DNA of 64,000 nt, taken from Clostridiales bacterium UBA4698 (GTDB lineage: Bacteria > Bacillota > Clostridia > TANB77 > UBA1234). A model generated the notes under the pieces. The model did not search any database, had not been told where the DNA came from, and saw only the letters and a program-made list of their open reading frames with translations. The DNA lies in assembly GCA_002404755.1 (NCBI GenBank), contig DHKI01000007.1, positions 62,001 through 126,000 of the forward strand. The letters run 5' to 3'. Shown here piece after piece: positions 53,096 through 62,151 of the stretch. Both the position numbers and the translations under genes were made by a program. Positions within the stretch are counted from its first letter, which is position 1; each line of letters begins with the position of its first letter.

Positions 53096-54905
53096 TATGA
53101 AATACTTTATGCAAAATGTGAAAAAATCTAAGATGGCAATTCTTTTATTTCTATCTATAGTACCAATATTTACAGCATTAACAATAATTACAGTTGGAAA
53201 AGATAACATATTGGAATTTTGGGAGCTTGGTCTAGCTAATATTATTTTTATGTATATAACACCTTTTGTGCTTTCGGTAGTTTTATTTGGTTATGTATAT
53301 AAGAAAAAGAGTATAGATTTTATTGGTTCAATGCCTATTAGTAGAAAGAGCATATTTATAACTAATACAATTGGAGGAAGCATTCTTCTTATTTTGTCAC
53401 AATTAGTTACATTTCTTGTTTCTCTTTTGGTAAGTACACTTGTAGGTGGAACAGTGTTTGTTGGAATGCTATGGGATATTTTTGTTTATCAAAGTATAGC
53501 CTACATTTTTGTATTTACAATTAGTAATTTAGCAATGTCTTTATCAGGCAATATTTTGACTCAAATAGTCACAACACTTCTTATTACATTTTTAATCCCA
53601 TCAGGCGTTGCATATTTTGACATATGGAATTCAGGAAACTCTTATAGAATTGCAGACGAGTATGGCATGTTATATAGCACAGTGACTAATACAAGAAATT
53701 ATACGGCACCAAGTGCAGTTTTTGGATGTGCAATTAACGGAATGTCATATGAGTATAATAATACTTCAATTGCTAAAATGATTGTATTAAGTTTAATTTA
53801 TATTGTAATTGGATATATAATGTTTAATAGAAAAATAATGGAAGCCGCAGGAGAATCTTTCCAAAACAAATATGAACATTTAGTTGTTAAGGGATTAACT
53901 TTAATTCCATTTGCAATGATATTGGTTCCTTTAGTTGAAGAAAGAGAAGGAGAAGCAATATTATTTATAGTAGCAATTATTGCAGTATATTATTTGATTT
54001 ATGACTTGATAACAAATAAGAAAAATAAATTGCTTACTAATTTAGTGGCAATGATAGTTTCTATTTTAGTTCTATTTAGTGTTTATGATGTTATTGCTAA
54101 AGTAGCAGAGGATACTTCATTTACATTAGAAATAGAAGATGTAAAATCAATAATTGTTAAAAACGCAGGATATAATATAAAAGGACTTGATATAGAAGTT
54201 ACTGATTCTGACTTAATACAAAAAATTCTTGTAAGTGACCGTAGATACAGTAGTTCAAGAACATACATGAATACAGAAATTAATTTAAAGAATGGAACGA
54301 AAAAATTATATGATGCATATGTTGGAGAAGATGTGTTAGAAGTTATTCTTAAGCAGGCAAAAACTGAAGATTTTGAAGTTAAAAAAATCGAATGCAATTT
54401 CTTTAATGCAACAGACAAAAAGGTAAATAAAAACTTGAAAATAGCTTTAAATAATGCATTAAAAGCTAATGGAATAAATGAGATATATAGAAAGGATAAT
54501 GATGGTGGAGTATACATATATGCATATGACTATGTAAATCATGGAATAAGAAGAATTGCTTATCCTTTGAATATAAGTAAAGATGTTTTTAATATTGTTA
54601 CAAAGATATGTAACCAAAATGCAGGTGATTACGTAAAAAATCGTGAATACTCATACATATACATATCAATTGGAAATGATGTTGGATATTATGGTGATTG
54701 CCCAGAAGAATTAAGAAAATTTATTGTCGAAAATAGAGATACAGTATGTAATATGGACGAAAAATACATGTATATAAGTATCGGTGCAAATAGATTTTAC
54801 ACAAATGATATACAAACTGTAAAAGAAATTATAAAAAAGAATGATGACAAACTTTATGAAGATGAAAAGTTTTTAGAACCTTCTTTTGATGATATAGAAA
54901 TATAA
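53073..54905 (+). CDS. ABC-2-type permease
   Basis: A 610-residue membrane subunit partnering the preceding ATPase. The first 340 residues hold about eight transmembrane helices in two clusters (for example AILLFLSIVPIFTALTIITV; LTLIPFAMILVPLV), with the SIDFIGSMPISRKSIF coupling region typical of ABC-2 permeases. The C-terminal 250 residues are a soluble domain with Lys/Asp-rich strands and no recognised family. ATG has GGAGG 9 bp upstream, inside the previous gene. Confidence 0.85.
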   Translation: MNLTKLFNMKYFMQNVKKSKMAILLFLSIVPIFTALTIITVGKDNILEFWELGLANIIFMYITPFVLSVVLFGYVYKKKSIDFIGSMPISRKSIFITNTIGGSILLILSQLVTFLVSLLVSTLVGGTVFVGMLWDIFVYQSIAYIFVFTISNLAMSLSGNILTQIVTTLLITFLIPSGVAYFDIWNSGNSYRIADEYGMLYSTVTNTRNYTAPSAVFGCAINGMSYEYNNTSIAKMIVLSLIYIVIGYIMFNRKIMEAAGESFQNKYEHLVVKGLTLIPFAMILVPLVEEREGEAILFIVAIIAVYYLIYDLITNKKNKLLTNLVAMIVSILVLFSVYDVIAKVAEDTSFTLEIEDVKSIIVKNAGYNIKGLDIEVTDSDLIQKILVSDRRYSSSRTYMNTEINLKNGTKKLYDAYVGEDVLEVILKQAKTEDFEVKKIECNFFNATDKKVNKNLKIALNNALKANGINEIYRKDNDGGVYIYAYDYVNHGIRRIAYPLNISKDVFNIVTKICNQNAGDYVKNREYSYIYISIGNDVGYYGDCPEELRKFIVENRDTVCNMDEKYMYISIGANRFYTNDIQTVKEIIKKNDDKLYEDEKFLEPSFDDIEI

Positions 54906-54919
54906 TGGAGGTGGAATAG

Positions 54920-55267
54920 ATGATAAATATAGATTATCAAAATCCTGCTCCTATATATGAACAAATTGTAGAGCAAATAGAAAGATATATAGCTTTCGGT
55001 GTAATGAAACCTAAAGAGCAAATCCCGTCAATTAGAGAGCTTGCAGCTTCGCTTGGAATAAATCCAAATACAGTAAAAAAAGCATATGAAGAACTAGAAA
55101 AAAGAGGTGCAATAGTAACAATATCGACAAAAGGGACGTTTGTTACAGAAAAAATAAAAGACATTGCAGAAAGAAAAGTAGCAGAGAAAATAAAATTAAT
55201 AAAAGACACTGTTGCAGAGCTTGAAAAACTTGGAATATCAAGAGAAGAAATAATAAAGAAAATATGA
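54920..55267 (+). CDS. GntR-family regulator (YtrA subfamily)
   Basis: A 115-residue regulator: GntR winged helix (PIYEQIVEQIERYIAFGVMK, then IPSIRELAASLGINPNTVKKAYEELEKRG) with only a short C-terminal dimerisation helix, the YtrA layout. YtrA-type regulators repress adjacent ABC transporter operons, often in response to cell-envelope stress; here it is the last gene rather than the first. SD ATGGAGGTGG precedes ATG, 14 bp after the permease. Confidence 0.93.
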   Translation: MINIDYQNPAPIYEQIVEQIERYIAFGVMKPKEQIPSIRELAASLGINPNTVKKAYEELEKRGAIVTISTKGTFVTEKIKDIAERKVAEKIKLIKDTVAELEKLGISREEIIKKI

Positions 55268-55270
55268 TAG

Positions 55271-55299
55271 TTGACATAATTTTTAAAATATAGTATAAT
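55271..55299 (+). promoter_or_regulatory. Promoter of foreign-looking gene C
   Basis: TTGACA (55271-55276), 17-bp spacer, TATAAT (55294-55299). The motif TTGACATAA recurs in front of the other foreign-looking genes. Confidence 0.75.
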
Positions 55300-55339
55300 G
55301 ATGTCGTGCCATGAATTTTAACAAAGGAGGATTAAGAAT

Positions 55340-55648
55340 ATGCTTACTCCAAACAAGCGGGTTCGTTTACCGATTGATTTTATTGAGGCATATGACATCA
55401 TAGCAGGAGATAAAATTTCCTTCGCATATGATGGTCAGTATTGTTATCGGATGTATTGCTCTGATGACAGACCAATTGGTACAGAGGAAGTCGCGTGCAA
55501 AGGTGCAACTGTTGACAGACAGGGGTATATTACTATTCCGGTATGTATTCGGAAAGTATACACCGACAATCACATCTTTGTTACGAGGTCTGATGAAGAA
55601 GGGAATAAATTATTCTTTATAAGATTCTTCGAATTTAGTCAGTCCTAA
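55340..55648 (+). CDS. AbrB-like small protein with foreign composition (C)
   Basis: 102 residues. The segment VDRQGYITIPVCIRKVY (near residue 58) resembles the swapped-hairpin AbrB/MraZ DNA-binding motif (D-x-x-G-R-I-x-I-P-x-x-I-R), and the N-terminal NKRVRLPIDFIEAYDI could be a second, related hairpin. It may thus be a small regulator. Composition differs from neighbours (GTC, GAC, CGG, TTC). It has three in-frame CGG codons (55358-55360, 55448-55450, 55550-55552) that read through. SD AAAGGAGGA precedes ATG. It has its own promoter and terminator. Confidence 0.65.
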   Translation: MLTPNKRVRLPIDFIEAYDIIAGDKISFAYDGQYCYRMYCSDDRPIGTEEVACKGATVDRQGYITIPVCIRKVYTDNHIFVTRSDEEGNKLFFIRFFEFSQS

Positions 55649-55653
55649 AGCCC

Positions 55654-55696
55654 AAAAATAACGTGCGAGTACAAACTCACACGTTATTTTGTTTTT
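55654..55696 (+). terminator. Terminator after foreign-looking gene C
   Basis: Arms AAAATAACGTGCGAGT (55654-55669) and ACTCACACGTTATTTT (55674-55689) with one mismatch, then a T run. Confidence 0.9.
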
Positions 55697-55792
55697 TACA
55701 ATTATTCAATGTTGCTAATATACAAAAAGATTTGCCTAAATTTTAAAATAGCAGGTACTTTGAAATTTAGGTAATTATATAAGCTTTAAAGT

Positions 55793-56377
55793 CTAGCTAT
55801 TTAGGCTTTCTTCAATAACATCCCATATAGTTTCTAAATTAAATTTTGTCTCAGAAGAGAATGGAAAAATCAAATCTTCTGGAATATCAAGCTCCTTTGC
55901 TATATCGTCTACATACGTTTGAACTTTAGTTTTAGCTATTTTATCTGATTTCGAAGCTATTACTATGTATCTTTTTCCAGAATCTCGGATATAGTTTATC
56001 ATTGTTCTATCATCAGCTGTTGGTTTGTGTCTTATATCAACAAGCAAAATAATTAGATTTATATTTTGTCTGTTTCTTAAATAAACCTCAATTGAGTCCG
56101 CAACTTTTTTTTGCTCGGCCCTTGACATTTGAGAATAGCCATATCCCGGCAAGTCCACAAAGTAAAATCTATCATCCATATTATAAAAGTTAAGTTGTCT
56201 TGTTTTGCCAGGAGCACTACTAGTTCTAGCAAGACTTTTTCTATTTGCTAGTGAATTAACAAAAGAAGATTTGCCGACATTAGATTTACCAGCAAGGACA
56301 ATTTCAGGTGTTCTTCCTTTAGGATATTGAGATTTATTCATAGCAGATATTTCGAATTTTGGATTTTTAATAAGCAT
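55793..56377 (-). CDS. engB: Ribosome biogenesis GTPase EngB (YsxC/YihA)
   Basis: An essential small GTPase for 50S subunit assembly. 194 residues: G1 AGKSNVGKSSF near residue 30, G2 with the conserved PGKTRQLNFY, G3 VDLPGYGYS, G4 ASKSDK near residue 144, G5 FSSETKFN. The start is preceded by GAAAGGAAAAT. It stands alone; in many Bacillota it follows lonA or clpX, but here the upstream gene is the foreign-looking protease-like gene. Confidence 0.96.
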   Translation of the reverse strand: MLIKNPKFEISAMNKSQYPKGRTPEIVLAGKSNVGKSSFVNSLANRKSLARTSSAPGKTRQLNFYNMDDRFYFVDLPGYGYSQMSRAEQKKVADSIEVYLRNRQNINLIILLVDIRHKPTADDRTMINYIRDSGKRYIVIASKSDKIAKTKVQTYVDDIAKELDIPEDLIFPFSSETKFNLETIWDVIEESLNS

Positions 56378-56440
56378 TTTACAATTTTCCTTTCATTTAA
56401 CATAAAATATTCTAACTAATGCTCAAATTATAACAAAAAA

Positions 56441-56471
56441 AAGCCTCCGTGTCAAAATGACACGAAGACTT
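56441..56471 (-). terminator. Terminator of the FtsH-like gene
   Basis: On the minus strand, AAGTCTTCGTGTCA and TGACACGGAGGCTT (plus-strand 56458-56471 and 56441-56454) pair, followed by TTTTTTT. Confidence 0.9.
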
Positions 56472-56480
56472 TAGATAAGT

Positions 56481-57902
56481 TTACTTTAATGTTTCATCGT
56501 TTTCAGTCGAAAGCGACTTTTTTACTTTTGCGAAAATTTCTTCGATTTCGTTACCAAGGACCACTTCTTTTTCAACAAGTGCTTTCGCAAGTGCTTCGAG
56601 GAACGGACGATGTTTGGAAACGACGTCGACAGACTTCTTCTTCATTATCTTCAGAATTTCTGCAATCTGAGTCTCAGCTGTTGCCTTTGTACTCTCGGAA
56701 TCAGTAACTCCGGGGATAACTTGCATAGGTCCGATTGTATCACACATTCCAAATGCTCTTACCATATTTGCGGCAGTAGCTGTCGCATAAGCAAGGTCAG
56801 AGGTGACTCCAGATGTATGAGAACCATAGATGACTTCCTCAGCAGCAAAACCGCCAAGATATTCGATGATTAAATTTTCAAAGTCTTCTTTGAAGTATGA
56901 AAATTTCTTTTCATCGATATCGGTAGCAGTAAGACCGAGGCTAGCAGCACGAGGAGAAATTTCCACTCTTTTCAGCAGGTAATTCGGAGTTGAAAAATAT
57001 CCAGCAATGACGTGTCCTGCTTCGTGATAAGCCGTGGAAAGTTTCTCTTTATCTGTCATCTTTTCTTTCTTCTCGCCAGCAGAGAGTTTCATAATTGTCT
57101 CGGAGAAGTCATTTGCCGTGACAGCATCGTGCTTCCGTCTAAGAGAGAAAAGATAAGCCTCCTTTATGATATACGAAATCCCGAGAGGAGTTTCACCGAA
57201 GGTGTCTTTTGCAAGCCTGGAAATCGAAACATCACTTGCAATTTTGATTTCGAACTTTTGAAGTAAGTCTTCAAAAATTTTCTCTCTTGTTGCAAGATTG
57301 GGCTCGTCGATGTAGATGTCAGTGGCAAAGAGGTTGTCTTCAAGCACTGCAGCAGGTACGTCGAGGGGACCGACTATCGAAAGCATAAACGAGAAAACAT
57401 CTTCCAGCCCAGAGACATTTTTCGCAAGATTCGAGAAAAATGCAGAGGCGTCTTCTATAGCCAAGAATTCATGCACATTCTTGAAAACTACGGAACAACC
57501 GCCAAAGATTTTTCTCATCTTTTGAGCAGCAACATAAATGCTGTCGATGGTTGATTCGAGTTTTTTTGACGGCTGGCTTAAAAGGACACCAGAGTCGATT
57601 GCGATGACCGGAATATCCGCAGTTTTCGAAGTTGCATACACAAGCGATGCTTTACCAACACCAAGGTCACCGTAAATGCAGTAGGTGAAATGTGGTTTTA
57701 CGCGAAACGTAGTATCACTCGAGAGATAGTTTATAATGTCTTGCATGACTTCTTTCTCTTGGTCGAGACCATAGAGAGAATCAAGGGTGATGCCGATTTC
57801 ATCCGGAAAGAAAAGGGTAGCTTGCAGTTTGCCTAATTTCTTCTTCAACTGCTTGAGCGAAAGAGGAAGCCGTGGCAATCCCTTCTTTTGACTAAGTTCC
57901 AT
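56481..57902 (-). CDS. FtsH-like AAA/M41 metallopeptidase with degenerate ATPase motifs, foreign composition (D)
   Basis: A 473-residue protein with an AAA-like module followed by an M41 peptidase. The peptidase zinc motif is intact: H293-E294-A-G-H297, and SDLAYATATAANMVRAFGM supplies the third (Asp) ligand. The AAA part is altered: Walker A reads GDLGVGKA (residues 78-85, the usual Thr is Ala), and the Walker B position reads VVFKNVHEF without the DE pair. There is no N-terminal membrane segment, unlike FtsH. In-frame CGG codons R11 and R256 read through. Codon use is foreign-like. Promoter TTGACA/TATAAT lies on the minus strand and the ribosome site is GGAGGTTC. It is inserted immediately upstream of and divergent from rpoB. 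Confidence 0.82.
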   Translation of the reverse strand: MELSQKKGLPRLPLSLKQLKKKLGKLQATLFFPDEIGITLDSLYGLDQEKEVMQDIINYLSSDTTFRVKPHFTYCIYGDLGVGKASLVYATSKTADIPVIAIDSGVLLSQPSKKLESTIDSIYVAAQKMRKIFGGCSVVFKNVHEFLAIEDASAFFSNLAKNVSGLEDVFSFMLSIVGPLDVPAAVLEDNLFATDIYIDEPNLATREKIFEDLLQKFEIKIASDVSISRLAKDTFGETPLGISYIIKEAYLFSLRRKHDAVTANDFSETIMKLSAGEKKEKMTDKEKLSTAYHEAGHVIAGYFSTPNYLLKRVEISPRAASLGLTATDIDEKKFSYFKEDFENLIIEYLGGFAAEEVIYGSHTSGVTSDLAYATATAANMVRAFGMCDTIGPMQVIPGVTDSESTKATAETQIAEILKIMKKKSVDVVSKHRPFLEALAKALVEKEVVLGNEIEEIFAKVKKSLSTENDETLK

Positions 57903-57944
57903 AGTGAAAGAACCTCCTATAAATAAATTCTAATGCGTATAGCT

Positions 57945-57973
57945 ATTATATATACATGAATTTATTATGTCAA
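57945..57973 (-). promoter_or_regulatory. Promoter of the FtsH-like gene
   Basis: Minus-strand TTGACA (57968-57973) and TATAAT (57945-57950), 17-bp spacer; the -35 lies in TTGACATAAT as in the other foreign-looking genes. Confidence 0.75.
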
Positions 57974-58038
57974 TAACAAATTCGCTTTTAATGGTAAAAA
58001 ATAAATGCCAAAAAGTGTTGATTTTTCCACAAAAAATG

Positions 58039-58068
58039 TTGACGAGAAACTATAAAATATGGTAAAAT
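58039..58068 (+). promoter_or_regulatory. Promoter of rpoBC
   Basis: TTGACG (58039-58044), 18-bp spacer, TAAAAT (58063-58068). Confidence 0.55.
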
Positions 58069-58351
58069 AAACACGATATTGTTATTAGGTAAGGGTTGAT
58101 TAAAATAAAAAAGTTATTTCTAGGTACAGTAAGATAAAGCAGTATAGGTGATTGGTTAGTTTTTAAAAGAATTTTTCCAATTGCTTTTTTGTCGTTGTAC
58201 GAAAACTTTATATTTGTACAAGTCTTATGCTAATTAACGAAAACAAATGAATATTGACATTCGCGTAGCATCTTGAACGTAGGTGAGGTAATGAATATAA
58301 CGTGGTGGCTAGTAAAAAGTTTAAAAATTTAATATTTGGAGGAGTTATTTT

Positions 58352-61300
58352 ATGCGTGAAGTAAAAAACGAAAAAACTAGCAGAATGTACTTTGGTAAAA
58401 TGCAAGACGCAATTGAAATGCCAAATCTTATTCAAGTACAAAAAGACTCTTATGATTGGTTTGTAAAGAAGGGTTTAAAAGAAGTTTTGAATGAATGTTC
58501 ACCAATTACTGACTATTCAGGAAAACTTATACTTGAATTTGTAGATTATCATTTTAGTGAAGAACCAAAGTATACTATTGAAGAGGCAAAGTCTAGAAAT
58601 ACTACATATGCAACAAGATTGCAAGTTAAAGTTAGACTTATTAACAGAGAAACAGGCGAAGTAAAAGAACAAGAAATATTTATGGGTGATTTCCCTGTTA
58701 TGACTGACTATGGTACATTCGTAATAAATGGTGCGGAGAGAGTTATAGTATCTCAATTAGTTCGTTCACCAGGATGCTATTATGATAGAACATACGACAA
58801 ATTGGGTAAAAAATTATATGCAGCTACAATTATGCCAAACCGTGGAGCTTGGTTAGAGCTTGAAACAGATTCTAACGATATTTACAACATTAGAATTGAT
58901 AAAGCTAGAAAATTACCTATAACATTGTTCTTGAGAGCTATCGGAATAACAACAGATAGCCAAATATTAGAATTATTTGGAGAGGACGAAAGAATAGTTG
59001 CTACTCTAGCAAAAGATCCAATAAAAACAGAGGACGAGGCTTTAATAGAAATCTATAAGAGATTAAGACCTGGTGAAATGCCTTCTGTTGATGCAGCTAA
59101 GTCATTAATGGCAGCTTTATTCTTTGATCCTAGAAGATATGATTTAACAAAAGTTGGTCGTTACAAATATAACACAAAGTTATCAATCGCTAAGAGAATA
59201 GCAGGACAAATTTCAGCCGAGAAAATAGTAAACCCAGAAACAGGAGAACTACTTGTTTCAAAGGATAAAATGATAACTGAAGAAGTTGCAGAAAACATAC
59301 AAGAAGCTGGTATTAACGAAGTAAGCCTAAAAGTTGAAGATAAAATAGTAAAAGTAATTGGTAACGGAACAGTATGGCTAGGAAGCTTTGTTGATGGAGA
59401 CTTATCAGAACTTGGTTTCGAAGAAAGAGTTAATTATGCAGTATTAAAAGAAATCCTTGCAGACACAAAAGAAAAGGATTTATACAAGGCTCTTGAAGAA
59501 AATTATGATAGATTACTTCCAAATCATATAACAAAAGAAGATATGATTGCTTCAATAAACTATTTGAATAACTTAGCTTATGGAATTGGTAGCACAGATG
59601 ATATCGACCATTTAGCAAACAGACGTGTAAGATGTGTTGGTGAACTTCTACAAAACCAATTCAGAATAGGTATAACAAGACTTGAAAGAGTTGTTAGAGA
59701 AAGAATGGCAGTACAAGATTTAGATGTTGTTACACCTCAATCTTTAATTAATATTAAACCAGTTGTTTCTTCTATAAAAGAGTTCTTTGGTAGTAGCCAA
59801 TTGTCTCAATTTATGGACCAAAACAACCCTCTTACAGAGCTTACTCATAAGAGAAGAATTTCAACATTAGGACCTGGTGGTTTATCAAGAGATAGAGCTG
59901 GTTTCGAAGTTAGAGATATTCACCATTCACACTATGGTAGATTATGTCCTATTGAGAGCCCAGAAGGACCAAACGTTGGACTTATTGGTTCTTTATCAAC
60001 ATTTGCTATAATAAACAAATATGGTTTTATCGAAACACCATATAGAATAGTTGATAAGAAAAAGGGAATGGCAACTGATGAAGTTAGATACTTCACAGCC
60101 GATGAAGAAGATAAATACATTATAGCTCAAGCAACAGAGCCATTAGACGATAAAAATAGATTTATAAATTCAAAGATAAAAGTAAGATTTAGAGATGAAC
60201 TTTTGGAAGTTGGTCCAAATCAAGTTGACTTGATGGATGTATCTCCAAGACAATTAGTTTCTGTTGGTGCTGCATTAATACCATTCTTAGAGAACGACGA
60301 CGCAAAACGTGCTCTAATGGGTGCAAACATGCAACGTCAAGCAGTGCCTCTAATAAAGACTGATTCACCAATAGTTGGTACAGGTATGGAATACAGAACA
60401 GCAAAAGACTCTGGTGTATGCGTGATAGCTAAAAACGATGGTGTTGTTGAAAAAGTTACAGCAGACAAGATAATCGTTAAAACTAAAAAAGGTTTAGATG
60501 AATATAATTTAATTAAGTTTAAACGTTCAAACCAAGGTACATGTTCAAACCAAAGACCAATAGTTACAAAAGGTGAGAAGGTTAAGTCAGGTCAAATAAT
60601 AGGTGATGGACCTTCAACAGAAATGGGAGAGCTTGCTCTTGGTAAAAACATACTAGTAGGATTCATGACTTGGGAAGGCTATAACTACGAGGATGCTGTT
60701 TTAATAAATGAAAAATTAGTAAAAGAAGATGTTTTGACATCAATACATATTGAGGAATATGATTGCGAATGTAGAGATACAAAACTAGGACCTGAAGAAA
60801 TAACAAGAGATATTCCAAACGTTGGTGATGATGCACTAAAAGATTTGGATGATAGAGGAATAATAAGAATAGGTGCAGAAGTTAGATCTGGAGATATTTT
60901 GGTTGGTAAAGTTACACCAAAAGGAGAGACAGAATTAACTGCTGAAGAAAGATTATTAAGAGCAATCTTTGGTGAGAAATCAAGAGAAGTTAGAGATACT
61001 TCACTTCGTTGCCCACATGGTGCTTATGGTACAATCGTTGATGTTAAGATATTCACAAAAGAAAATTCAGACGAACTTGGAACAGGCGTAAATGAAGTAA
61101 TTAGAGTATACATAGCTCAAAAGAGAAAGATTTCAGTTGGTGATAAGATGGCTGGTCGTCATGGTAACAAGGGTGTTATTTCAAGAATACTTCCAGAAGA
61201 AGATATGCCATTCTTACCAGATGGTACACCGCTTCAAATAGTATTAAACCCACTAGGCGTTCCTTCTCGTATGAACATAGGACAAGTACTAGAAGTACAC

Positions 61301-62056
61301 TTAGGTTATGCTGCCAGAGCATTAGGCTTCAAAGTTGCTACACCAGTATTCGATGGTGCAAGAGATGAAGATTTTGAAGAAATGTTCCAAAAAGCAAGAC
61401 TTCCTGCATCAGGAAAGACTGTTTTATATGATGGAAGAACTGGAGAACCTTTTGATAACGAAGTTACAGTAGGTATCATGTACATGTTAAAACTACATCA
61501 CCTTGTTGATGATAAGATTCACGCTCGTTCAACTGGACCATACTCATTAGTTACACAACAACCACTTGGAGGTAAAGCTCAATTTGGTGGTCAAAGATTT
61601 GGTGAAATGGAGGTTTGGGCACTTGAAGCATATGGTGCAGCATATACACTACAAGAAATTTTAACAGTTAAATCAGATGACGTTGTAGGAAGAGTAAAAA
61701 CATATGAAGCAATTGTAAAAGGTGAAAATATTCCTGAACCAGGTATCCCAGAGAGCTTTAAAGTTCTTGTTAAAGAGTTACAAAGCTTAGGACTAGATAT
61801 CAGATTATATAATCAAAGTGATGAAAATGAGATTGAACTAAAAGAAAGTGTTGATGACGATGATGATATCACATTAAATATTGTATCACCTTCACAAGAT
61901 GACGAAGATCTTGCAAAAAACGGAATGTCAATCGAAGATGAAGATGGAAATTTAGTAGATGACACAGAAGAAGAGGACGAATTTGGAGAGGATGAAGAAT
62001 TCGACGAGAGCAAGATGTTTATAGACGATGAAGAAAATTTTGATGATGAAATGTAG
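58352..62056 (+). CDS. rpoB: RNA polymerase beta subunit
   Basis: The catalytic beta subunit. 1234 residues; conserved regions include the rifampicin-site segment [20 protein letters not shown] and [34 protein letters not shown] and the C-terminal [19 protein letters not shown]. The rifampicin cluster residues (Q, D, H, R, S) look wild-type. After the usual end near LYNQSDE it carries an acidic tail of about 75 residues ([28 protein letters not shown]), longer than the tail of most homologues. SD TTGGAGGAG precedes ATG. Confidence 0.98.
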   Translation: MREVKNEKTSRMYFGKMQDAIEMPNLIQVQKDSYDWFVKKGLKEVLNECSPITDYSGKLILEFVDYHFSEEPKYTIEEAKSRNTTYATRLQVKVRLINRETGEVKEQEIFMGDFPVMTDYGTFVINGAERVIVSQLVRSPGCYYDRTYDKLGKKLYAATIMPNRGAWLELETDSNDIYNIRIDKARKLPITLFLRAIGITTDSQILELFGEDERIVATLAKDPIKTEDEALIEIYKRLRPGEMPSVDAAKSLMAALFFDPRRYDLTKVGRYKYNTKLSIAKRIAGQISAEKIVNPETGELLVSKDKMITEEVAENIQEAGINEVSLKVEDKIVKVIGNGTVWLGSFVDGDLSELGFEERVNYAVLKEILADTKEKDLYKALEENYDRLLPNHITKEDMIASINYLNNLAYGIGSTDDIDHLANRRVRCVGELLQNQFRIGITRLERVVRERMAVQDLDVVTPQSLINIKPVVSSIKEFFGSSQLSQFMDQNNPLTELTHKRRISTLGPGGLSRDRAGFEVRDIHHSHYGRLCPIESPEGPNVGLIGSLSTFAIINKYGFIETPYRIVDKKKGMATDEVRYFTADEEDKYIIAQATEPLDDKNRFINSKIKVRFRDELLEVGPNQVDLMDVSPRQLVSVGAALIPFLENDDAKRALMGANMQRQAVPLIKTDSPIVGTGMEYRTAKDSGVCVIAKNDGVVEKVTADKIIVKTKKGLDEYNLIKFKRSNQGTCSNQRPIVTKGEKVKSGQIIGDGPSTEMGELALGKNILVGFMTWEGYNYEDAVLINEKLVKEDVLTSIHIEEYDCECRDTKLGPEEITRDIPNVGDDALKDLDDRGIIRIGAEVRSGDILVGKVTPKGETELTAEERLLRAIFGEKSREVRDTSLRCPHGAYGTIVDVKIFTKENSDELGTGVNEVIRVYIAQKRKISVGDKMAGRHGNKGVISRILPEEDMPFLPDGTPLQIVLNPLGVPSRMNIGQVLEVHLGYAARALGFKVATPVFDGARDEDFEEMFQKARLPASGKTVLYDGRTGEPFDNEVTVGIMYMLKLHHLVDDKIHARSTGPYSLVTQQPLGGKAQFGGQRFGEMEVWALEAYGAAYTLQEILTVKSDDVVGRVKTYEAIVKGENIPEPGIPESFKVLVKELQSLGLDIRLYNQSDENEIELKESVDDDDDITLNIVSPSQDDEDLAKNGMSIEDEDGNLVDDTEEEDEFGEDEEFDESKMFIDDEENFDDEM

Positions 62057-62065
62057 TAAACTGCC

Positions 62066-62089
62066 TGAGAGGCTGTAAAAAGCCTCTCA
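62066..62089 (+). promoter_or_regulatory. Hairpin between rpoB and rpoC
   Basis: Perfect arms TGAGAGGCT (62066-62074) and AGCCTCTCA (62081-62089), without a T run. Probably an RNA-processing or stability element rather than a terminator. Confidence 0.5.
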
Positions 62090-62151
62090 AAGACACATCA
62101 AAAGAATTAAGCAAAACATTGGTTATATAAAAATAGGAAGGGGAATTTAAA

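Larger units (their letters stand above)
57903..58351. other. Divergent spacer between the FtsH-like gene and rpoB
   Basis: 449 bp. It holds the minus-strand promoter of the FtsH-like gene, the rpoB promoter at 58039-58068, and an untranslated rpoB leader of about 275 nt. rplJ/rplL, which normally precede rpoB, are absent. No known leader element recognised. Confidence 0.6.

Noticed and set aside
56481..57902. Calling the FtsH-like gene true ftsH
   Set aside because: It lacks membrane helices and intact Walker A/B motifs and has foreign composition.
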